This document shows positions 34,051-43,250 of a stretch of 64,000 bases of DNA, in pieces. The stretch's first letter is position 1. Each line of letters starts with the position of its first letter. The notes below the pieces were generated by a model. It was given only the letters and a program-made list of their open reading frames with translations. It was not told the origin of the DNA and did no database searches. Made by a program: the position numbers and the translations under genes. This DNA comes from Raineya sp. (lineage in GTDB: Bacteria; Bacteroidota; Bacteroidia; Cytophagales; Thermonemataceae), in contig JALONN010000005.1 in assembly GCA_025454915.1 (NCBI GenBank), positions 1-64,000 of the forward strand, written 5' to 3'.

Positions 34051-34109
34051 ACTTTCGAATTGAAAGAAAATGAAGGTCGAAAAGAAAAAATTGTAGAGTA
34101 AAAATTCAT
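34020..34109 (-). CDS. Cysteine-rich leader peptide upstream of cysH
   Basis: An ATG at 34109 opens a 29-codon frame that ends VSTFESCCCC-TAA at 34020. Four consecutive Cys codons (TGT TGC TGT TGT) directly before the stop are extremely unlikely by chance in this position, ahead of the gene for the first reduction step of cysteine synthesis. AGGAGAT lies 15-20 bases upstream. The frame lies between the S-box and cysH. Likely role: a sensor of cysteinyl-tRNA supply by ribosome stalling. The family is not one I can name. Confidence 0.7.
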   Translation of the reverse strand: MNFYSTIFSFRPSFSFNSKVSTFESCCCC

Positions 34110-34140
34110 GTTCGTAAATAATTTATATCTCCTAAAACTT

Positions 34141-34223
34141 GATTTAGGTAAGGAATTAGCACCTTGCTTGGCAGGTTGCTAAGGGTTCTCAGAGCCTTTT
34201 CTCTCCCCCTTTCTCTATAAACC
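34141..34223 (-). ncRNA. S-box (SAM-I) riboswitch in the cysH leader
   Basis: On the minus strand the sequence CTTAGCAACC and, after a short hairpin, AAGGTGCTAATTCC form the conserved 3' half of the S-box core. P1 pairs GGTTTA with TAAATC, P2 pairs AAGGG with CCCTT with an inner AGAG/CTCT. Just past P1, CCTAAA can pair with TTTAGG, which competes with P1 and covers the AGGAG in front of the leader peptide; this is the likely expression platform. S-boxes bind S-adenosylmethionine and usually repress sulfur genes. Confidence 0.8.
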
Positions 34224-34272
34224 AGTTACAAGAATGTACTATGTACAGGCAAGTAAATGATACATCGATGCA

Positions 34273-34302
34273 CAAATGTACAAACTGAAATATTATTTAC
34301 AA
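34273..34302 (-). promoter_or_regulatory. Promoter of the sulfate assimilation unit
   Basis: The minus strand reads TTG, 19 bases, then TACATTTG (34273-34280). It predicts a transcript that starts near 34266 and has a 350-base leader before cysH, long enough for the riboswitch and the leader peptide. Confidence 0.7.
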
Positions 34303-34339
34303 AATAATCTTGATAAAATATGTGTTTTTAATTACCTAC

Positions 34340-34369
34340 TTGTAAACTGAATACAATCTATTAATTTTG
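34340..34369 (+). promoter_or_regulatory. Promoter of the MFS gene
   Basis: TTG at 34340-34342 and TAATTTTG at 34362-34369 are 19 bases apart, a full match to the -33/-7 pattern. It is divergent from the sulfate promoter. Confidence 0.7.
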
Positions 34370-34392
34370 CAAATATTTTATACCAGCAATTC

Positions 34393-35574
34393 ATGTCTCT
34401 TCTTATCAAACAATCTAATTCTATTTACACTACCCAATTTTGGCTTCTATGTTTGAGTAATTTTCTTTTTTCAGCTAGTTTTCAAATGATTATCCCCGAA
34501 CTACCAGATTATCTAGCTGGTATGGGCGGAAAAGAATATATTGGGTACATTATCTTTTTATTTACACTGGCTGCGGGAGCTTCACGTCCGTTTTCAGGTA
34601 AACTCTCTGATACCATAGGTAGAATGCCAGTAATGATTTTTGGTTCACTGGTTTGCTTTGTTTGTGGCGGGCTGTATCCGTTTCTTGGTTCTATTGGTTT
34701 TTTCTTGTTTTTAAGATTTGTACATGGATTTTCTACAGGGACAAAACCCACAGCAACAGCAGCTTATGTTGCTGATATCATTCCAGAAAGTAGGAGAGGA
34801 GAGGCACAAGGCGTTTTAGGTATTTTTACTGCCACAGGAATGTCGATTGGTCCAAGTATAGGAAGCCTCATTACAGAATGGTTTGATATCTATGTATTAT
34901 TTTACTCTTCTTCTGTAGTGGCTTTGCTTTCTATCTTGATACTCCTGAACATGAAAGAGACACTTCCTAAGGCTCAAAAACAACCTTTTAGTTTTAAATT
35001 GTTTAAAATTAAATGGGTTGATGTTTTTGAACCACGAGTCATGAAAGTATTTTGGATGATGCTGCTTGTTTCATTTTCGTCTGGAGTATTGTTAACTCTT
35101 GTTCCTGACCAAACAAAAATGCTGGGAGTAAAAAATAAAGGCTTGTTTTTTACAATTTATACAATAGCCTCTGTAATGGTAAGGCTGTTTTTCTCTAAAG
35201 TCTCAGATAAAAAAGGTAGAATACCTGTTATGAAAATATCTGTAACCATGTTGGTACTGGCTATGCTGACCATAGCTTTTTCTAATGATATTTGGGGATT
35301 TACAATTGCAGCTATTCTGTTTGGCTTTTCTTGGGGCTTCAATACTCCTACACTTACAGCTTGGACAGTGGACTTATCAGACCCAAATTATAGAGGACGA
35401 GCCATTGCAACGATGTACATAGCACTCGAAGCAGGAATTGGCTTAGGGGCATACTGCTCCGGTGAGATTTATCAGGGAGTTAAAGAAAGATTGCATATAA
35501 GCTACTGGCTTGCAGCTTTTTTAGCCTTTGTAGGATTGGGATTGTTATTTGTGTTTGATAGAAAAAAGGTTTAA
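34393..35574 (+). CDS. Major facilitator superfamily transporter
   Basis: A 393-residue inner membrane protein with about 12 helices. The motif A loops are present in both halves: GKLSDTIGRMPV and SKVSDKKGRIPV. The helix-4 region RFVHGFSTGTKPTATAAYVA and motif C-like segments (GIFTATGMSIGPSIGSLITE) fit drug or small-molecule proton antiporters. The substrate cannot be told from the sequence. It is divergent from the sulfate unit and convergent with the pyrophosphatase gene. Confidence 0.9.
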   Translation: MSLLIKQSNSIYTTQFWLLCLSNFLFSASFQMIIPELPDYLAGMGGKEYIGYIIFLFTLAAGASRPFSGKLSDTIGRMPVMIFGSLVCFVCGGLYPFLGSIGFFLFLRFVHGFSTGTKPTATAAYVADIIPESRRGEAQGVLGIFTATGMSIGPSIGSLITEWFDIYVLFYSSSVVALLSILILLNMKETLPKAQKQPFSFKLFKIKWVDVFEPRVMKVFWMMLLVSFSSGVLLTLVPDQTKMLGVKNKGLFFTIYTIASVMVRLFFSKVSDKKGRIPVMKISVTMLVLAMLTIAFSNDIWGFTIAAILFGFSWGFNTPTLTAWTVDLSDPNYRGRAIATMYIALEAGIGLGAYCSGEIYQGVKERLHISYWLAAFLAFVGLGLLFVFDRKKV

Positions 35575-35580
35575 ATAAAA

Positions 35581-35605
35581 AAGGCTCCTAAATTTTAGGA
35601 GCCTT
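35581..35605. terminator. Bidirectional terminator between the MFS and pyrophosphatase genes
   Basis: AAGGCTCCTAAA and TTTAGGAGCCTT pair perfectly around one base and are flanked by A- and T-rich runs; it serves two convergent genes. Confidence 0.9.
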
Positions 35606-35609
35606 CTCT

Positions 35610-37790
35610 TTATTTCTGAGCTACTTGGTTTGTAGCACTGTTCATTTTAATTTCTTTTGTTTCGATATTTTGAGAAGTTTTGATGAACGTCTTAGGCTTT
35701 GAAATATAAGGAGCAATTACAAGAGCTACAATCGACATCAATTTAATCAAGATATTCATTGAGGGTCCAGACGTATCTTTGAAAGGGTCACCAACTGTAT
35801 CACCTGTTACAGATGCCTTATGAGGCTCAGACTTCTTATAATAAGTTTGTCCATCAATTACCACACCTTTCTCAAAAGATTTCTTAGCATTATCCCAAGC
35901 ACCACCAGCATTAGACTGGAACATTGCCATGAGTACACCAGATACAGTTACACCAGCAAGTAAACCACCTAAAACTTCAGGACCAGCAGCAAAACCAACT
36001 ATTACGGGAACAACTAAAGCAATTGCACCAGGCAATACCATTTCACGAATAGCAGCTTTTGTAGAAATCGCCACACATTTTTCGTATTCAGGTCTTGCTT
36101 TTCCTTCCATAATGCCTTTAATTTCTCTGAATTGTCTTCTTACTTCATTTACCATGTCCATTGCAGCTTTACCAACAGCACTGATTGCTAATGAAGAGAA
36201 AATGAAAGGAATCATACCACCTACAAATAAACCTGCAAGCACTTTAGAGTTTGAAATATCAATTACATCAATACCTGCTGTACCCATGAAGGCAGCAAAT
36301 AAAGCTAATGAAGTAAGAGCAGCCGAAGCAATTGCAAAACCTTTACCAATAGCAGCAGTTGTATTACCTACAGCGTCTAAAACATCAGTTTTCTTACGAA
36401 CAGATTCATCTAAACCAGCCATTTCTGCAATACCACCAGCATTATCAGCAATAGGACCAAAAGCATCTACTGCCAACTGCATAGCTGTTGTAGCCATCAT
36501 ACCAGCAGCAGCGATAGCAACACCATATAAACCAGCAAAATAATAAGAACCAACAATACCAGCAGCCAAAATAAGGATAGGAAGCATGGTTGATTCCATA
36601 CCAATAGCCAAACCACCAATCACGTTGGTAGCGTGTCCGGTTCCTGATTTTTTAATGATAGAAAGCACAGGTCTTTTACCCATTGCAGTGTAATATTCTG
36701 TAATCCAGCTCATTAAAGCACCAACTAATAATCCGATAGCTACAGCCCAGAAAATACCCATTTTCGTGAAAGTAAAACCACGAAGTGTTAAGGTATCAGG
36801 CATTAAATAAACAATTAAAAAATAAGAAGCAACAGCAGTTAAGATAATAGAAACCCAGTTACCTAAGTTTAAAGCACCTTGTACATTACCATCTTCTTTA
36901 TTAATACGAACAAACAACATTCCAATAATAGAGAAAATAATTCCTAATCCAGCTACAAGCATAGGAAGTAAAATAGGAGCAATACCACCAACTTGGTCAG
37001 CAGATTTAATTTCTCTACCAAGTACCATTGTTGCCAAAATAGTAGCTACATACGAACCAAATAAGTCAGCACCCATACCAGCCACGTCACCTACGTTATC
37101 ACCTACGTTATCAGCAATGGTTGCAGGGTTACGAGGGTCATCTTCAGGGATACCAGCTTCTACTTTACCTACCAAGTCAGCACCTACGTCAGCAGCTTTT
37201 GTATAAATACCACCACCTACACGAGCAAACAATGCAATAGATTCAGCACCTAAAGAGAAACCAGTAAGAACCTCTAAAGCTAATTCCATAGATTCACCAT
37301 TTACATTACCATCTTTTACAAAAAGCATCATGAAAATGATAAATAATGAGCCTAAGCCCAATACAGCTAAGCCAGCCACACCTGTACCCATTACAGAACC
37401 ACCTGTAAAAGAAACTTTTAGAGCCTGAGCCAAGCTAGTACGAGCAGCTTGTGTTGTACGAACGTTCGCTTTGGTAGCGATTTTCATTCCGATGTAACCA
37501 GCCAAAGCTGAAAATACTGCACCAATAATAAATGATACAGCTATCAGAAAATGTGATTTATGGTTTGTCTGAGAAAGTAAGAATAATAAGATACTTGTAA
37601 GGACTACAAAATATCCTAGAACTTTGTATTCTGCTCTTAAAAAAGCCATTGCTCCGTTGGCTATGTTGCCAGAGATTTCTTGCATTTTTTCATCACCTGC
37701 ATCTTGCTTGCTTACCCAAGACGATTTCATATAGGTGAAAAGCAGTCCTACAATTCCCAAAATGGGCACTAAATAGAGTAGAAAATTCAT
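35610..37790 (-). CDS. hppA: Membrane-bound ion-pumping pyrophosphatase
   Basis: An integral membrane enzyme with about 16 helices that couples PPi hydrolysis to ion pumping. The catalytic motifs are [39 protein letters not shown] and the C-terminal [26 protein letters not shown] has Ala where K+-independent enzymes carry Lys, so it is probably of the K+-dependent class, which contains both H+ and Na+ pumps. I use the start at 37790 (MNFLLYLVP); the ATG at 37880 lies upstream of the predicted transcription start. The C-terminal tail ([17 protein letters not shown]) is longer than usual. Confidence 0.95.
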   Translation of the reverse strand: MNFLLYLVPILGIVGLLFTYMKSSWVSKQDAGDEKMQEISGNIANGAMAFLRAEYKVLGYFVVLTSILLFLLSQTNHKSHFLIAVSFIIGAVFSALAGYIGMKIATKANVRTTQAARTSLAQALKVSFTGGSVMGTGVAGLAVLGLGSLFIIFMMLFVKDGNVNGESMELALEVLTGFSLGAESIALFARVGGGIYTKAADVGADLVGKVEAGIPEDDPRNPATIADNVGDNVGDVAGMGADLFGSYVATILATMVLGREIKSADQVGGIAPILLPMLVAGLGIIFSIIGMLFVRINKEDGNVQGALNLGNWVSIILTAVASYFLIVYLMPDTLTLRGFTFTKMGIFWAVAIGLLVGALMSWITEYYTAMGKRPVLSIIKKSGTGHATNVIGGLAIGMESTMLPILILAAGIVGSYYFAGLYGVAIAAAGMMATTAMQLAVDAFGPIADNAGGIAEMAGLDESVRKKTDVLDAVGNTTAAIGKGFAIASAALTSLALFAAFMGTAGIDVIDISNSKVLAGLFVGGMIPFIFSSLAISAVGKAAMDMVNEVRRQFREIKGIMEGKARPEYEKCVAISTKAAIREMVLPGAIALVVPVIVGFAAGPEVLGGLLAGVTVSGVLMAMFQSNAGGAWDNAKKSFEKGVVIDGQTYYKKSEPHKASVTGDTVGDPFKDTSGPSMNILIKLMSIVALVIAPYISKPKTFIKTSQNIETKEIKMNSATNQVAQK

Positions 37791-37839
37791 AAGCTTTGTA
37801 TTTTGTTTAAATGGTTTAAAGAATTGAATAACATACAAA

Positions 37840-37873
37840 AACAAGGCTACTAGTAACCTTGTTTCCAAAAATA
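37840..37873 (-). promoter_or_regulatory. Promoter and leader hairpin of hppA
   Basis: The -7 box TATTTTTG lies at 37866-37873 on the minus strand. Directly downstream, AACAAGG and CCTTGTT (37840-37863) pair around TACTAGTA, an early hairpin in the leader that may stabilise the transcript or regulate it. Confidence 0.5.
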
Positions 37874-38074
37874 CCCGCAAATATAAGCAAACAAATGAAA
37901 TGAGAAATTAAAAATTGAAAAAATTAGATAAAACCAAAATCAATTCTGTAAAATTGAGACAGAAAAAATCAAAAAATAGTATGCTTGCATAACTTTTTTT
38001 GGAAAAATTTTAAAATTCCAAAACAAAATACTTAAATTGCGGCTTCTTATTTCGTTCACATAAATTCAAACACA

Positions 38075-38812
38075 ATGAAAATTTTAGTTTGTATTACCCA
38101 CGTCCCCGACACCACAACTAAAATCAAATTCACTAATGGTGATACTCAATTGGATGCCAACGGTGTTCAATTTATAGCTGGTCCTTATGACGATTACGCT
38201 CTTTCTCGTGCTATAGAACTTAAAGAACAATTTGGTGCTAGTCTAACTGTACTTAATGTAGGTACAGCGGAAACTGAGCCTACTATCCGTAAAGCTTTGG
38301 CTCTTGGTGCAGATGATGCGATTCGTATAGATGCCGAGCCAACAGATGCTTATTTTGTAGCAGAGCAGATTGCACATATCTGTAAACAAAATAATTATGA
38401 TTTGATTTTAATGGGCAGAGAGTCTATCGATTTCAATGGTGGACAGGTTCATGGTATTGTTGGTGAGATGTTGGGAGTTCCTTCACTTTCGCCAATCATG
38501 AAATTAGATTTAGAAGGTAATGTTGCGAAAATGGCACGTGAAATAGAAGGTGGAAAAGAATATTTAGAAGCTAAATTGCCTTTGGTATTGGGCTGTCAAG
38601 AGCCTATCGCAGAGTGGAAAATTCCTAATATGCGTGGTATCATGTCTGCTCGTACAAAACCTTTGCAAGTAATTACACCTGCAAACCCTCAAGAGCTTAC
38701 TAAAAGTGTACGTTTTGAACTTCCTCCAGCAAAAGGAGCTTGCAAAATGATTCCTGCTGATCAGGCAGATACACTAATTGATTTGCTTAAAAATGAAGCA
38801 AAAGTTCTTTAA
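38075..38812 (+). CDS. etfB: Electron transfer flavoprotein subunit beta
   Basis: Carries the ETF beta signature VLVCITHVPDTTTKIKF-like start (here ILVCITHVPDTTTKIKF), AGPYDDYALSRAIELKEQF and LIMGRESIDFNGGQVHGIVG, where AMP or FAD is bound between subunits. It pairs with EtfA to carry electrons from acyl-CoA dehydrogenases to the quinone pool. A 124-base gap separates it from etfA. Confidence 0.95.
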   Translation: MKILVCITHVPDTTTKIKFTNGDTQLDANGVQFIAGPYDDYALSRAIELKEQFGASLTVLNVGTAETEPTIRKALALGADDAIRIDAEPTDAYFVAEQIAHICKQNNYDLILMGRESIDFNGGQVHGIVGEMLGVPSLSPIMKLDLEGNVAKMAREIEGGKEYLEAKLPLVLGCQEPIAEWKIPNMRGIMSARTKPLQVITPANPQELTKSVRFELPPAKGACKMIPADQADTLIDLLKNEAKVL

Positions 38813-38936
38813 TTTATTTTAGACACAAAGAATTCAGACATTAGACAAGAAAATAGAAAAAATAGGGGAGAATATTCAATTATCCCATTCACAGATTCAA
38901 TCATTCTTGTATTCATTATTTATAACTCAACTCATT

Positions 38937-39896
38937 ATGTCAGTACTTATATTTGTAGAAACAGCAGAAGGCAAAGCTAAATCTTCATCTCTTGAGGCAG
39001 TAGCTTATGGTGCAAAAGTTGCCGAAATGTTAGGCACAAGTGCAACAGCATTGGTACTTGGGGATGCTCAAGATTTAGAAGGTTTGGGTGGTTATGGGGC
39101 AAACAAAGTGCTTCATGTAGCTGACTCTCGTTTAAATGCAGGTGTTATTCAGGCTTATGGCAATGTGATTGCTCAAGCTGTTGAAAAAGAAAATGCACAG
39201 GTTTTGGTGGTTGCTAAATCTGCATTAGCTGATACGGTAGCTGCTCGTGTAGCAGGTAAATTGAAAGCAGGTTTAGCGTCTAATGTAGTTGCTTTGCCTG
39301 ATTTAAGCAATGGTTTTGTTGTAAGAAGAAGTATTTATACTGGTAAGGCTTTTGCAAACACAGCTGTTACTTCTGACAAGAAAATATTAGCTATCAAGAA
39401 AAATATTTATACTGTTACAGTTACAGATGCAAAAGCTTCTGTAGAAAGTTTTAATGCAAACCTAAGTGATGCAGATTTTGGTGTAAGTATTACAAGTACG
39501 GAAAAAGCAACAGGTACAGTATCCTTGCCTGAAGCAAACTTAGTAGTTTCTGGTGGTAGAGGATTGAAAGGTCCTGAAAACTGGGGCGTTATCGAAGACT
39601 TAGCCAAGGCTTTGGGTGCAGCAACAGGTTGCTCTAAACCAGTTTCTGACTTACACTGGAGACCTCACCATGAACACGTAGGACAAACAGGAGTGAAAGT
39701 AAGCCCTAACTTATATATTGCTGTAGGTATTTCGGGTGCTATCCAACACTTAGCAGGGGTAAACTCTTCTAAATGTATAGTAGTAATTAACTCTGACCCT
39801 GAGGCTCCTTTCTTCCAAGCTGCTGACTATGGTATAGTAGGAGATGCCTTCCAAATATTGCCTAAGCTTATTGAAGCTGCAAAGGCTAAACTATAA
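38937..39896 (+). CDS. etfA: Electron transfer flavoprotein subunit alpha
   Basis: The C-terminal FAD domain is clear: [39 protein letters not shown], and [20 protein letters not shown] with [19 protein letters not shown]. The start at 38937 ([14 protein letters not shown]) is the usual ETF alpha start; the earlier ATG at 38907 would add ten residues. Products of etfB and etfA form a soluble heterodimer. Confidence 0.95.
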   Translation: MSVLIFVETAEGKAKSSSLEAVAYGAKVAEMLGTSATALVLGDAQDLEGLGGYGANKVLHVADSRLNAGVIQAYGNVIAQAVEKENAQVLVVAKSALADTVAARVAGKLKAGLASNVVALPDLSNGFVVRRSIYTGKAFANTAVTSDKKILAIKKNIYTVTVTDAKASVESFNANLSDADFGVSITSTEKATGTVSLPEANLVVSGGRGLKGPENWGVIEDLAKALGAATGCSKPVSDLHWRPHHEHVGQTGVKVSPNLYIAVGISGAIQHLAGVNSSKCIVVINSDPEAPFFQAADYGIVGDAFQILPKLIEAAKAKL

Positions 39897-39927
39897 TCTG
39901 AAAAATAGTTTTTTTATCAAAAGTTTC

Positions 39928-39956
39928 TAACTTTGCTTGCAAAATGCTTAGCTTTG
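39928..39956 (+). promoter_or_regulatory. Two tandem -7 boxes before the M48 gene
   Basis: TAACTTTG (39928-39935) and TAGCTTTG (39949-39956) both match TAnnTTTG and lie 54 and 33 bases before the start at 39989. Confidence 0.5.
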
Positions 39957-39988
39957 TTAGAAACTTTCATTTTTATATCAACATTATT

Positions 39989-40780
39989 ATGAAAATCAAT
40001 TATTTTCTTTTTACAGGCTTATTACTAACTATAATAGGTTTGCATGCCTGCCAAAAACCTTTATTATTTGGACTTGAACAACAAAAAGCCTTAGGTTTAC
40101 AAGTAAGAGACCAAATTTTGGCTGACCCTCAGACATATCCGATTCTTGACGAAAAACAATATCCTCAGGCTTATCAGCATATTCGTAGAATTACAAATAA
40201 TATTCTTAACTCTGGAAAAGTAGAAATGAAAAGCCAGTTTACTTGGGAAGTACGTATCATCAAAGATGATAAAACACTCAATGCGTTTTGTACACCTGGT
40301 GGCTATATTTTTGTTTATACGGGTTTAATTAAATATCTAGATACAGAAGACCAACTGGCTGGTGTAATGGGACATGAGATAGCCCACGCAGATAGACAAC
40401 ACTCTGCCAGAGCTATGGAAAAACAATATGGTGTAGGTTTAATGGTGGAAATCGCTTTGGGAAAGGCAAAAAGCGAGGAACTCAAACAAGTAGCCAACGG
40501 CTTAATAGGCTTGAAGTTTAGCAGAGACCACGAATATGAAGCGGATGCTTATTCTGTAAATTATCTAGCAGGTACACAATATCGTTGTAATGGTGCTGCC
40601 GATTTCTTTGTAAAAATTGGAGGTTCAGGAGCTCAACAACCCCCAGAGTTTATGAGTACTCACCCTAATCCTGGTAACAGAGTAGAAGCAATTAATGCTA
40701 AAGCTAAAACCATTAATTGCCCAACTGATAAACCAGATAATAAAACAGAATACCAGAAATTTAAAAATAGCCTTCCATAA
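39989..40780 (+). CDS. Lipoprotein M48 zinc metallopeptidase
   Basis: The signal ends in the lipobox GLHAC, so it is membrane-anchored in the periplasm. The zinc motif is H129-E-I-A-H133 in MGHEIAHADRQHS, with the third ligand in HEYEADAYSVNYL. FCTPGGYIFVYTGLIKYL is the conserved preceding strand. It resembles BepA/LoiP-like periplasmic peptidases involved in outer membrane quality control; the TPR region of BepA is absent. The start at 39989 gives the signal peptide, unlike 39944. Confidence 0.92.
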   Translation: MKINYFLFTGLLLTIIGLHACQKPLLFGLEQQKALGLQVRDQILADPQTYPILDEKQYPQAYQHIRRITNNILNSGKVEMKSQFTWEVRIIKDDKTLNAFCTPGGYIFVYTGLIKYLDTEDQLAGVMGHEIAHADRQHSARAMEKQYGVGLMVEIALGKAKSEELKQVANGLIGLKFSRDHEYEADAYSVNYLAGTQYRCNGAADFFVKIGGSGAQQPPEFMSTHPNPGNRVEAINAKAKTINCPTDKPDNKTEYQKFKNSLP

Positions 40781-40848
40781 TATTTAAGGTTTAGAGTGTT
40801 ATTCACTTTAAACCTTAAAACTTTTATTTATTAAATGCACTACTATTC

Positions 40849-41598
40849 ATGAAATATTCAACAGGTCTTTTCAGTTTATTATTGGTTCTTTTGGGAGGAT
40901 GTACACCCAGTGTATATCAGCTACAATCTTCTAAAGTAGCATTTATTGAAACCAGAGATACTCTTACAGAGGATAAAGAAGTAGCCCAAATCATAGAGCC
41001 TTATAAAAAGCAGTTAGATGCCCAAATGAATCAGGTGATTGGGTATGCTGAAAAAGAAATACAAACCAACAGAAGAGCAAGTGAAACACTCTTAGGTAAT
41101 TTGGTGGTAGATATGATTATTGAGAAAGCCCGTAAAACATCCAAAACTAAAGTAGATTTTGCTTTTGTTACTTTTGGAGGCTTGCGTGCCAGTATTCCTG
41201 CTGGAGCTATCAAGAAAGGAGATATTTTTGAATTAATGCCATTTGAAAATGAATTGGTTGTTTTAGAAGTAGATGGAAAAACAGTAAGAAAACTGTTTGA
41301 ATATATGGCAGTTGTTAGAAATATGGCAATTTCTAATACAAAAATCTTCATTGAAGGTGGAAAAATTAAAGAGGTTCTGATTGATGATGAACCCATTGAA
41401 GATAATAAAACTTATTATATTGCTACTTCTGATTATCTGGCAAATGGAGGTGATAATTTAAATTTCTTAAAAGAAAGAAAAAATATGACGTTTTTGAATG
41501 TGAAATTTCGTGAATTGATTATAGAATCTATTGAAGAAACTCAGAAGAAAGGTAAAAAAATAAATGCAGAAGTGGGTGGTAGGGTACAAGAAAGATAA
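40849..41598 (+). CDS. Lipoprotein with a 5'-nucleotidase C-terminal domain only
   Basis: The signal peptide ends in LLGGC. The body is the 5_nucleotid_C domain: ETLLGNLVVDMIIEKARKTS, FVTFGGLRASIPAGAIKKGD, FELMPFENELVVLEVDGKTV and IATSDYLANGGDNLNFLK. In complete UshA-type enzymes this domain binds the nucleotide, and an N-terminal metallophosphatase domain is catalytic. That half is missing here; in other Bacteroidota it can be a separate neighbouring gene, but the next gene is sufE. It may therefore work with a partner elsewhere. Confidence 0.88.
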   Translation: MKYSTGLFSLLLVLLGGCTPSVYQLQSSKVAFIETRDTLTEDKEVAQIIEPYKKQLDAQMNQVIGYAEKEIQTNRRASETLLGNLVVDMIIEKARKTSKTKVDFAFVTFGGLRASIPAGAIKKGDIFELMPFENELVVLEVDGKTVRKLFEYMAVVRNMAISNTKIFIEGGKIKEVLIDDEPIEDNKTYYIATSDYLANGGDNLNFLKERKNMTFLNVKFRELIIESIEETQKKGKKINAEVGGRVQER

Positions 41599-41606
41599 AT
41601 TCTCAG

Positions 41607-41635
41607 AAATGCTTGAAGTTAAACTTCAAGCATTT
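41607..41635. terminator. Terminator between convergent nucleotidase-domain and sufE genes
   Basis: AAATGCTTGAAGTT pairs perfectly with AACTTCAAGCATTT around one base. Confidence 0.88.
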
Positions 41636-41641
41636 CTTATT

Positions 41642-42058
41642 TTAGGCATTCTGAAAGGCTAAACTATAAGCTTTCATTTGTTTAATCATGGAGGCAAGTC
41701 CGTTAGCTCTTGTCATGGATAAATGTTGTTGTAAACCTACCTTAGATAGAAAATACAAATCTGCTTGAGAAATTTCTTCTGGAGTATGCTCAGAAAGTAC
41801 TTTGATAAGAAGACTTACAAGACCTTTTACAATAATAGCATCGCTATCTCCTTCAAAAAAAATCTTACCATCTTTGGTATAAGCATGAAGCCAAACCTGT
41901 GACTGACAACCCCTTACCAAATTTTCTTCTGTTTTGTATTCAGGTGCTAAAACAGGAAGTTTTTTACCCAATTCTATGATATAACCATATTTATCATCCC
42001 AATCATCAAACAATTCAAAGTCACTGATAATCTCATCTTGTATTTCTTGAATAGTCAT
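41642..42058 (-). CDS. sufE: SufE-like sulfur acceptor
   Basis: Takes persulfide sulfur from the SufS cysteine desulfurase for Fe-S cluster assembly. C51 in LVRGCQSQVWLHA is the acceptor and sits at the same position as in the E. coli protein. The length (138) is normal. The rest of the suf genes are not in the window. Confidence 0.93.
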   Translation of the reverse strand: MTIQEIQDEIISDFELFDDWDDKYGYIIELGKKLPVLAPEYKTEENLVRGCQSQVWLHAYTKDGKIFFEGDSDAIIVKGLVSLLIKVLSEHTPEEISQADLYFLSKVGLQQHLSMTRANGLASMIKQMKAYSLAFQNA

Positions 42059-42161
42059 AAAATCTGTTTTTTAGTAGCAGAACATTTTTAAATAGAATAT
42101 TGTTTCTCTAATATCCAAAATTGGCTTAACTTTTGGAGTCATTTCAGAAAACTCTGCAAAT

Positions 42162-43250
42162 ATGCGAAAATTATTACTCATTCTTAGTGTACTTCTTTCA
42201 CAAGAATTATTAGCTCAGTCTATTCAGGTCAAAATTAGTGGTAAAATACAAGATTTTGATGAAAAATCGTTGGTGTTGTATAAAGCTTCCATCAATGGTA
42301 GGTCTTTAACTTCTGTTGATACACTTGCTGTAGTCAATGGGCAATTTGAAAAACTTTGTAAACTTCCTGAACATGGTTTGTACGTATTTAGCGTAAAAAG
42401 AGCAGGCATTATCATGGCTCTCGAAAACAAAGAAAGTGTAGAAGTTGAGATAACTGAGGAAAATACCAAAATTGGTGGAACTTCTAAAGGCTCTTTACTT
42501 ATCAAAGAATATGCTGACTTTGAGGTCAGTCTGACACAAAAATACATAAAACCTATTGAACAGGCTTATATGGAAGCTCAGGGTGATGAATCTAAAGAAG
42601 CTGACCTGATAAAAGCCTATGAAAAAGCCTTGAAAGATAAAGATAAAGAACTCAATCAGATGGTTTTAGATAAGTTTGAAAGTTCTATTGCTTTGCATTA
42701 TGTAGCATTGAAATGGGATGGCAATACTGATTTGGCTTTGATGGAAGAAATTAATAAAAGAGTACAAAAAAAACATGCTAAAACTGCTTTTGCAGAGTTT
42801 GTAAATCAAAGATATAAATCTCTTAGCCAAATAGTTATGGGAGCTGTAGCTCCAGAAATAGATTTGGCAGATGTGGATGGTAAAAATATTAAATTATCAT
42901 CTTTGAAAGGAAAATATGTATTAGTTGATTTTTGGGCTGCTTGGTGTGGACCTTGTAGAGCCGAAAATCCTAATGTTGTACGTATGTATAGTGAATACAA
43001 AGGCAAAGGCTTAGAAATTTATGGAGTTTCGTTAGATGATAGCAAACAGGCATGGCTGAAAGCTATCGAAAAAGATAAACTTACATGGATTAATGTTTCA
43101 GATTTAAAAGGTTGGCAAAGTATTGCAGCCAAAGCCTATTCTGTATCAGCTATTCCGATGAGCTTTTTGCTTGATAAACAAGGTAAAATTATTGCTAAAA
43201 ACTTGAGAGGTAAGGCTTTAGAAGATAAACTAAAAGAATTGATGCCTTAA
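42162..43250 (+). CDS. Exported TlpA-like thiol reductase with N-terminal DUF4369
   Basis: After a signal peptide (LLILSVLLSQELLAQ), residues 20-120 form a DUF4369 domain (IQDFDEKSLVLYKASINGRS) and residues about 220-362 a thioredoxin fold with the active site VDFWAAWCGPCRAENPNVVR and a cis-Pro in VSAIPMSFLLD. The combination is common in Bacteroidota periplasm. Its stop overlaps the end of the convergent deaminase gene by four bases. Confidence 0.9.
   Translation: MRKLLLILSVLLSQELLAQSIQVKISGKIQDFDEKSLVLYKASINGRSLTSVDTLAVVNGQFEKLCKLPEHGLYVFSVKRAGIIMALENKESVEVEITEENTKIGGTSKGSLLIKEYADFEVSLTQKYIKPIEQAYMEAQGDESKEADLIKAYEKALKDKDKELNQMVLDKFESSIALHYVALKWDGNTDLALMEEINKRVQKKHAKTAFAEFVNQRYKSLSQIVMGAVAPEIDLADVDGKNIKLSSLKGKYVLVDFWAAWCGPCRAENPNVVRMYSEYKGKGLEIYGVSLDDSKQAWLKAIEKDKLTWINVSDLKGWQSIAAKAYSVSAIPMSFLLDKQGKIIAKNLRGKALEDKLKELMP

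Noticed and set aside
35929..36543. Plus-strand open frame of 204 codons opposite hppA
   Set aside because: It mirrors the Ala/Gly-rich codons of the pyrophosphatase on the other strand.
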